Shown here: positions 61,917 through 64,000 of the stretch, one piece after another
Layout: the number at the start of each line of letters is the position of its first letter
Numbering within the stretch: position 1 is the stretch's first letter
Assembly: GCF_024298845.1 (NCBI RefSeq)
Contig: NZ_CP101158.1
Span: 40,886 to 104,885, forward strand
DNA from: Natronosalvus amylolyticus
Lineage (GTDB): Archaea; Halobacteriota; Halobacteria; Halobacteriales; Natrialbaceae
DNA: 64,000 nucleotides
Direction: 5' to 3'
Program-made: the position numbers and the translations under genes
The notes under the pieces: model-generated
Databases searched by the model: none
What the model was told of the DNA's origin: nothing
The model's input: the letters and a program-made list of their open reading frames with translations, nothing else

Positions 61917-62120
61917 ATGGCTGAGTTTACTGAAGATTTGAGTGACGAAGAGCTACTCGGAATTTGTTTGGCTTTCGGTGCTGCAATCGGTATGACCGTC
62001 GGGTTTTCCATCGGGTTCATCAACAATGATTTGCTAATGTGGGCACCGATGGGGACCGCAATCGGCGTTTCTATGGGCCTGTTGTTCTGGATTGGGGTGT
62101 CCGACCAAACTGATTTCTAA
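61917..62120 (+). CDS. Small two-span membrane protein
   Basis: The 67-residue protein has spans LGICLAFGAAIGMTVGFSIG and APMGTAIGVSMGLLFWIGV, both Gly-rich. It lacks the hairpin leader of its neighbours and may be an unrelated insertion in the cluster. Confidence 0.65.
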   Translation: MAEFTEDLSDEELLGICLAFGAAIGMTVGFSIGFINNDLLMWAPMGTAIGVSMGLLFWIGVSDQTDF

Positions 62121-62161
62121 GCCTTGGGGTACGGTCACCTTTGTAAGCCTTGTATGCCATA

Positions 62162-62173
62162 ATACAATAGTAA
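62162..62173 (+). promoter_or_regulatory. Upstream box ATACAATAGTAA, copy 4
   Basis: It lies 5 bases before the TATA-like TTATACC of leader 5 and is identical to copies 1 and 2. Confidence 0.6.
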
Positions 62174-62207
62174 TAGATTTATACCCATAGTGAGTACGCT
62201 AGGGTGA

Positions 62208-62229
62208 CGCCAGGAAACCGGCGGTGACC
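62208..62229 (+). promoter_or_regulatory. GAAA-loop 5' hairpin leader 5
   Basis: CGCC-a-G pairs with C-c-GGCG around GAAA (62208-62223). GGTGACC overlaps the stem's last base pair, so folding and ribosome binding would compete most directly here. The ATG is at 62233. Confidence 0.65.
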
Positions 62230-62232
62230 ACG

Positions 62233-62487
62233 ATGGAACGACGAAACACAGCAGACGAAGACGCATTGGACGAAACGACCGGTATCACCCACCACGACGA
62301 AGGTGTCTCGTGTGAGGTGACGATACAGGATGGCTCTTCTTCCGACCGCGTTCGCGTGAAGGCCAAACTCAAATCCCGAACGCTCGAGACCTTCCAGGGA
62401 GAGAAAGACGAGTTCCTCGATGCGATCCGAGACAGTGCCGAAGAGTCACGCGAGATTCAACAGGACGTTTTCGAGGCAGACGAATGA
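62233..62487 (+). CDS. Hypothetical protein, hairpin-leader family member 5
   Basis: The ATG at 62233 gives 84 residues; the in-frame GTG at 62224 lies in the leader. The centre is beta (VSCEVTIQDGSSSDRVRVKA) and the end helical (DEFLDAIRDSAEESREIQQD). It overlaps the next gene by ATGA. Confidence 0.68.
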   Translation: MERRNTADEDALDETTGITHHDEGVSCEVTIQDGSSSDRVRVKAKLKSRTLETFQGEKDEFLDAIRDSAEESREIQQDVFEADE

Positions 62488-62774
62488 GCGCAACAGCACA
62501 CCGTGAGAGCGAATCGATCACCGAGACTGCCGAAGCCCTTCGACAAGCGTTGCTTGGCCTCGAGACAGTCTGTGGCCCAGCACAGATCGAAGCCGACACC
62601 TACCGGGAGACGTCGATCGACTACGAACTGAAGGCCGCCATCAACGGCTGGCAGCCCTGGGGTGAGAGTGCAGCCCGCCAGTTCGTCGGGGACTGTCTCG
62701 AGTGTGCCTCGAGCGACCTCGAGAATATGTGGTACAAAGCGTTGGTGACGATTGACCACTCGGCGGTTCGATAG
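62484..62774 (+). CDS. Hypothetical protein, second gene of leader-5 operon
   Basis: The 96-residue protein is mainly helical (ESITETAEALRQALLGLETV; SAARQFVGDCLECASSDLEN). Translational coupling suggests it acts with the 84-residue protein before it. No family is recognised. Confidence 0.68.
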   Translation: MSATAHRESESITETAEALRQALLGLETVCGPAQIEADTYRETSIDYELKAAINGWQPWGESAARQFVGDCLECASSDLENMWYKALVTIDHSAVR

Positions 62775-62801
62775 GAGGGCACACCCCTTCCTTTCCACTC
62801 G

Positions 62802-62860
62802 AGTTTTTAATTTTTGAGATAGCGCTCGAGCTATCGGTTTGGGCATCGGAATTGTTTTTT
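62802..62860 (+). terminator. T-rich terminator with dyad
   Basis: After the stop at 62774 come TTTTTAATTTTT (62804-62815), a GATAGC/GCTATC dyad (62818-62835) and TTTTTT (about 62854). Archaeal termination favours such T tracts. Confidence 0.5.
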
Positions 62861-62927
62861 ACGTCACCGAGAAAGCATAGGTGTCGCGCTGCCGGTGGAC
62901 CAACGCTAAGGATCTTAATTCCGTCGT

Positions 62928-62948
62928 GGTCACCGCGGGCCTCGCCCG
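62928..62948 (-). repeat. Orphan hairpin-GGTGACC copy
   Basis: On the minus strand CGGGC-gag-GCCCG (62936-62948) is followed by GGTGACCACGAC, as in the five leaders. The loop is not GAAA, no upstream box is seen, and no gene follows. It is probably a relic. The rest of the 62775-63131 spacer has only the terminator above and a leaderless promoter for the racemase. Confidence 0.45.
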
Positions 62949-63131
62949 TTCACGATGTTCGGCCACCGTAGCAGGCGACGTTTCTACACTCTCGAGTGGC
63001 TACTGGGTAAGTTAGTCTCTGCTCTGTTGAACCTCCAGTAAATGATGTTTTTTGGGAACCGTGTTGCCTACAGAGACCTCATCCGTCGTGCTAACAAAAG
63101 CACTTACACTGGTTGTGTGGTGAGAGAGTCT

Positions 63132-63836
63132 ATGGACGAGCTTCAAACAGTTGGGATTTTAGGCGGTATGAGCAGTGAATCCACAATTGAGTATTACCGT
63201 CGTATTGATGAGGGCATCAATGATGTGTACGGTGGCCACGCTGCAAGCGACCTTCTAATACGGAGTGTGAACTTCGCTGAAATCGAACGGTGTATCCGAA
63301 ACGAGCAGTGGGATACTGCTGCAGAGATTCTGACTAAAGCTGCCCGTGATCTTGAACGCGGTGGTGCTGATTTCCTCATCATGGCGACGAACACGATGCA
63401 TAAAGTCGCGCCCCAACTAACCGATGCACTCTCGATACCATTCCTTCACATCGTCGACGTCACAGCCGATGCGATACTAGCCGAAAACATCCAGAAGGTC
63501 GGTGTCCTTGGAACGAAGACCACGATGGAAGCCCCGTTTTACCGTGACCGATTCGCGAATCATGGTATTGAGGTCGTCACCCCGGACGCTGAGGACCGCG
63601 AGGCGGTCAATTCCATCATATTCGACGAACTGACGAACGGTCTTGTCCGGGAAGAATCCAAAGAACGGTATCTTTCTGTGATCGATACGTTGACCGCGAA
63701 GGAGGCAGGCGGTCTTGTTTTAGGCTGTACGGAGATCGAAATGCTCGTAAAACAAAGCGACCGCCCCGATGTACCGATGTTCGATACGACAGCACTGCAC
63801 ACCGAACGCGCAATACAGCGATGTCTCCCCGAATGA
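63132..63836 (+). CDS. Aspartate/glutamate racemase family protein (YgeA-like)
   Basis: The ATG at 63132 gives 234 residues beginning with the family signature VGILGGMSSESTIEYYRRID. The first catalytic position is ATNTMHK, with Thr in place of Cys; the second is LVLGCTEIEML with Cys. A Thr/Cys pair is the pattern of YgeA-type racemases, so it may act on several amino acids. CACTTACACT about 27 bases before the start fits a leaderless promoter. It starts upstream of 13-bp tandem repeats. Confidence 0.9.
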   Translation: MDELQTVGILGGMSSESTIEYYRRIDEGINDVYGGHAASDLLIRSVNFAEIERCIRNEQWDTAAEILTKAARDLERGGADFLIMATNTMHKVAPQLTDALSIPFLHIVDVTADAILAENIQKVGVLGTKTTMEAPFYRDRFANHGIEVVTPDAEDREAVNSIIFDELTNGLVREESKERYLSVIDTLTAKEAGGLVLGCTEIEMLVKQSDRPDVPMFDTTALHTERAIQRCLPE

Positions 63837-63940
63837 TTCGAACGATCTAGAATCGTCCAAACTGCCATGTCGTGTACGTGCTGTCTAATTCTGTGACCGA
63901 CACCTGTGCCAGATGTTCGCCACAGGCCCCAGTCACAGAC

Positions 63941-63992
63941 ATCTGTTACAGATATCTATTACAGATATCTATTACATACATCTGTTACAGAT
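63941..63992. repeat. Four tandem 13-bp dyad repeats
   Basis: Contiguous units are ATCTGTTACAGAT, ATCTATTACAGAT, ATCTATTACATAC and ATCTGTTACAGAT, each close to or fully symmetric. They may be iterons or a multi-site operator for a gene beyond the window. The 63837-63940 bases show nothing else. Confidence 0.7.
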
Positions 63993-64000
63993 GACCAGCA

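Noticed and set aside
63941..63992. A CRISPR array
   Set aside because: Units are 13 bp, contiguous and without spacers; no cas gene is in the window.

Overview
The window reads as a haloarchaeon, most like the Natrialbales group. Most proteins are very acidic, GC is high, and CTCGAG is very frequent. There are twin-arginine signals, a class III-type pilin, an Orc1/Cdc6 initiator, a family B polymerase with a RecA-like partner, and leaderless-looking promoters. These are diagnoses from sequence alone; no database search was run. The density of integrases, gene remnants, defence genes and small unknown ORFs suggests a plasmid or a heavily colonised chromosomal region.

Layout. (1) 1-7.1 kb: xseA-xseB, a MOSC protein, an Orc1/Cdc6 gene with dyad-rich flanks (possible origin), a pilin, a free-standing LAGLIDADG-like protein and a membrane protein. 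(2) 8.2-28.3 kb: a nearly uninterrupted plus-strand run of about 20 genes. It encodes a giant beta-propeller surface protein, a Tat-exported subtilase, several exported or multi-membrane proteins, and an 826-residue translocase-like ATPase with a C-terminal winged helix. A histidine kinase lies inverted just before the ATPase. I read this as a candidate undescribed DNA-transfer, secretion or particle-forming system. A tRNA-like fold lies inside it at 15898-15965. (3) 28.4-32.8 kb: a broken low-GC gene, a TOPRIM-like protein, a membrane-tethered HNH nuclease, and a decayed, internally deleted copy of the TOPRIM gene.

(4) 32.9-46.9 kb: a defence island. It holds a two-gene CBASS (CD-NTase plus Cap15-like effector), a tyrosine recombinase, a type I restriction-modification operon (hsdM-hsdS-hsdR plus a YgjP-like metalloprotease), integrase debris, and a low-GC zinc-finger/PD-(D/E)XK protein. 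(5) 46.9-50.1 kb: an operon of a degenerate RecA-like ATPase, a small coiled-coil protein and a PolB with a modified motif C, possibly a repair or translesion module. (6) 50.4-59.1 kb: a PadR-like regulator followed by a long overlapping operon of about 17 small proteins, several with zinc motifs, interrupted by a lipoprotein cassette flanked by a 9-bp direct repeat.

(7) 59.3-62.9 kb: the most striking signal. Five transcription units, on both strands, share the same 5' architecture: an ATACAATAGTAA-type box (one box is shared by a divergent pair), a TATA-like element, then a stem-loop with a GAAA tetraloop starting about 27 nt after the TATA element. The stem-loop ends just before GGTGACC and the start codon. 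Stems vary while base pairing is kept, so this looks like a 5'-terminal RNA hairpin shared by a small regulon. A sixth, gene-less copy sits at 62928-62948. The window ends with a racemase of the YgeA type and four tandem 13-bp dyad repeats.
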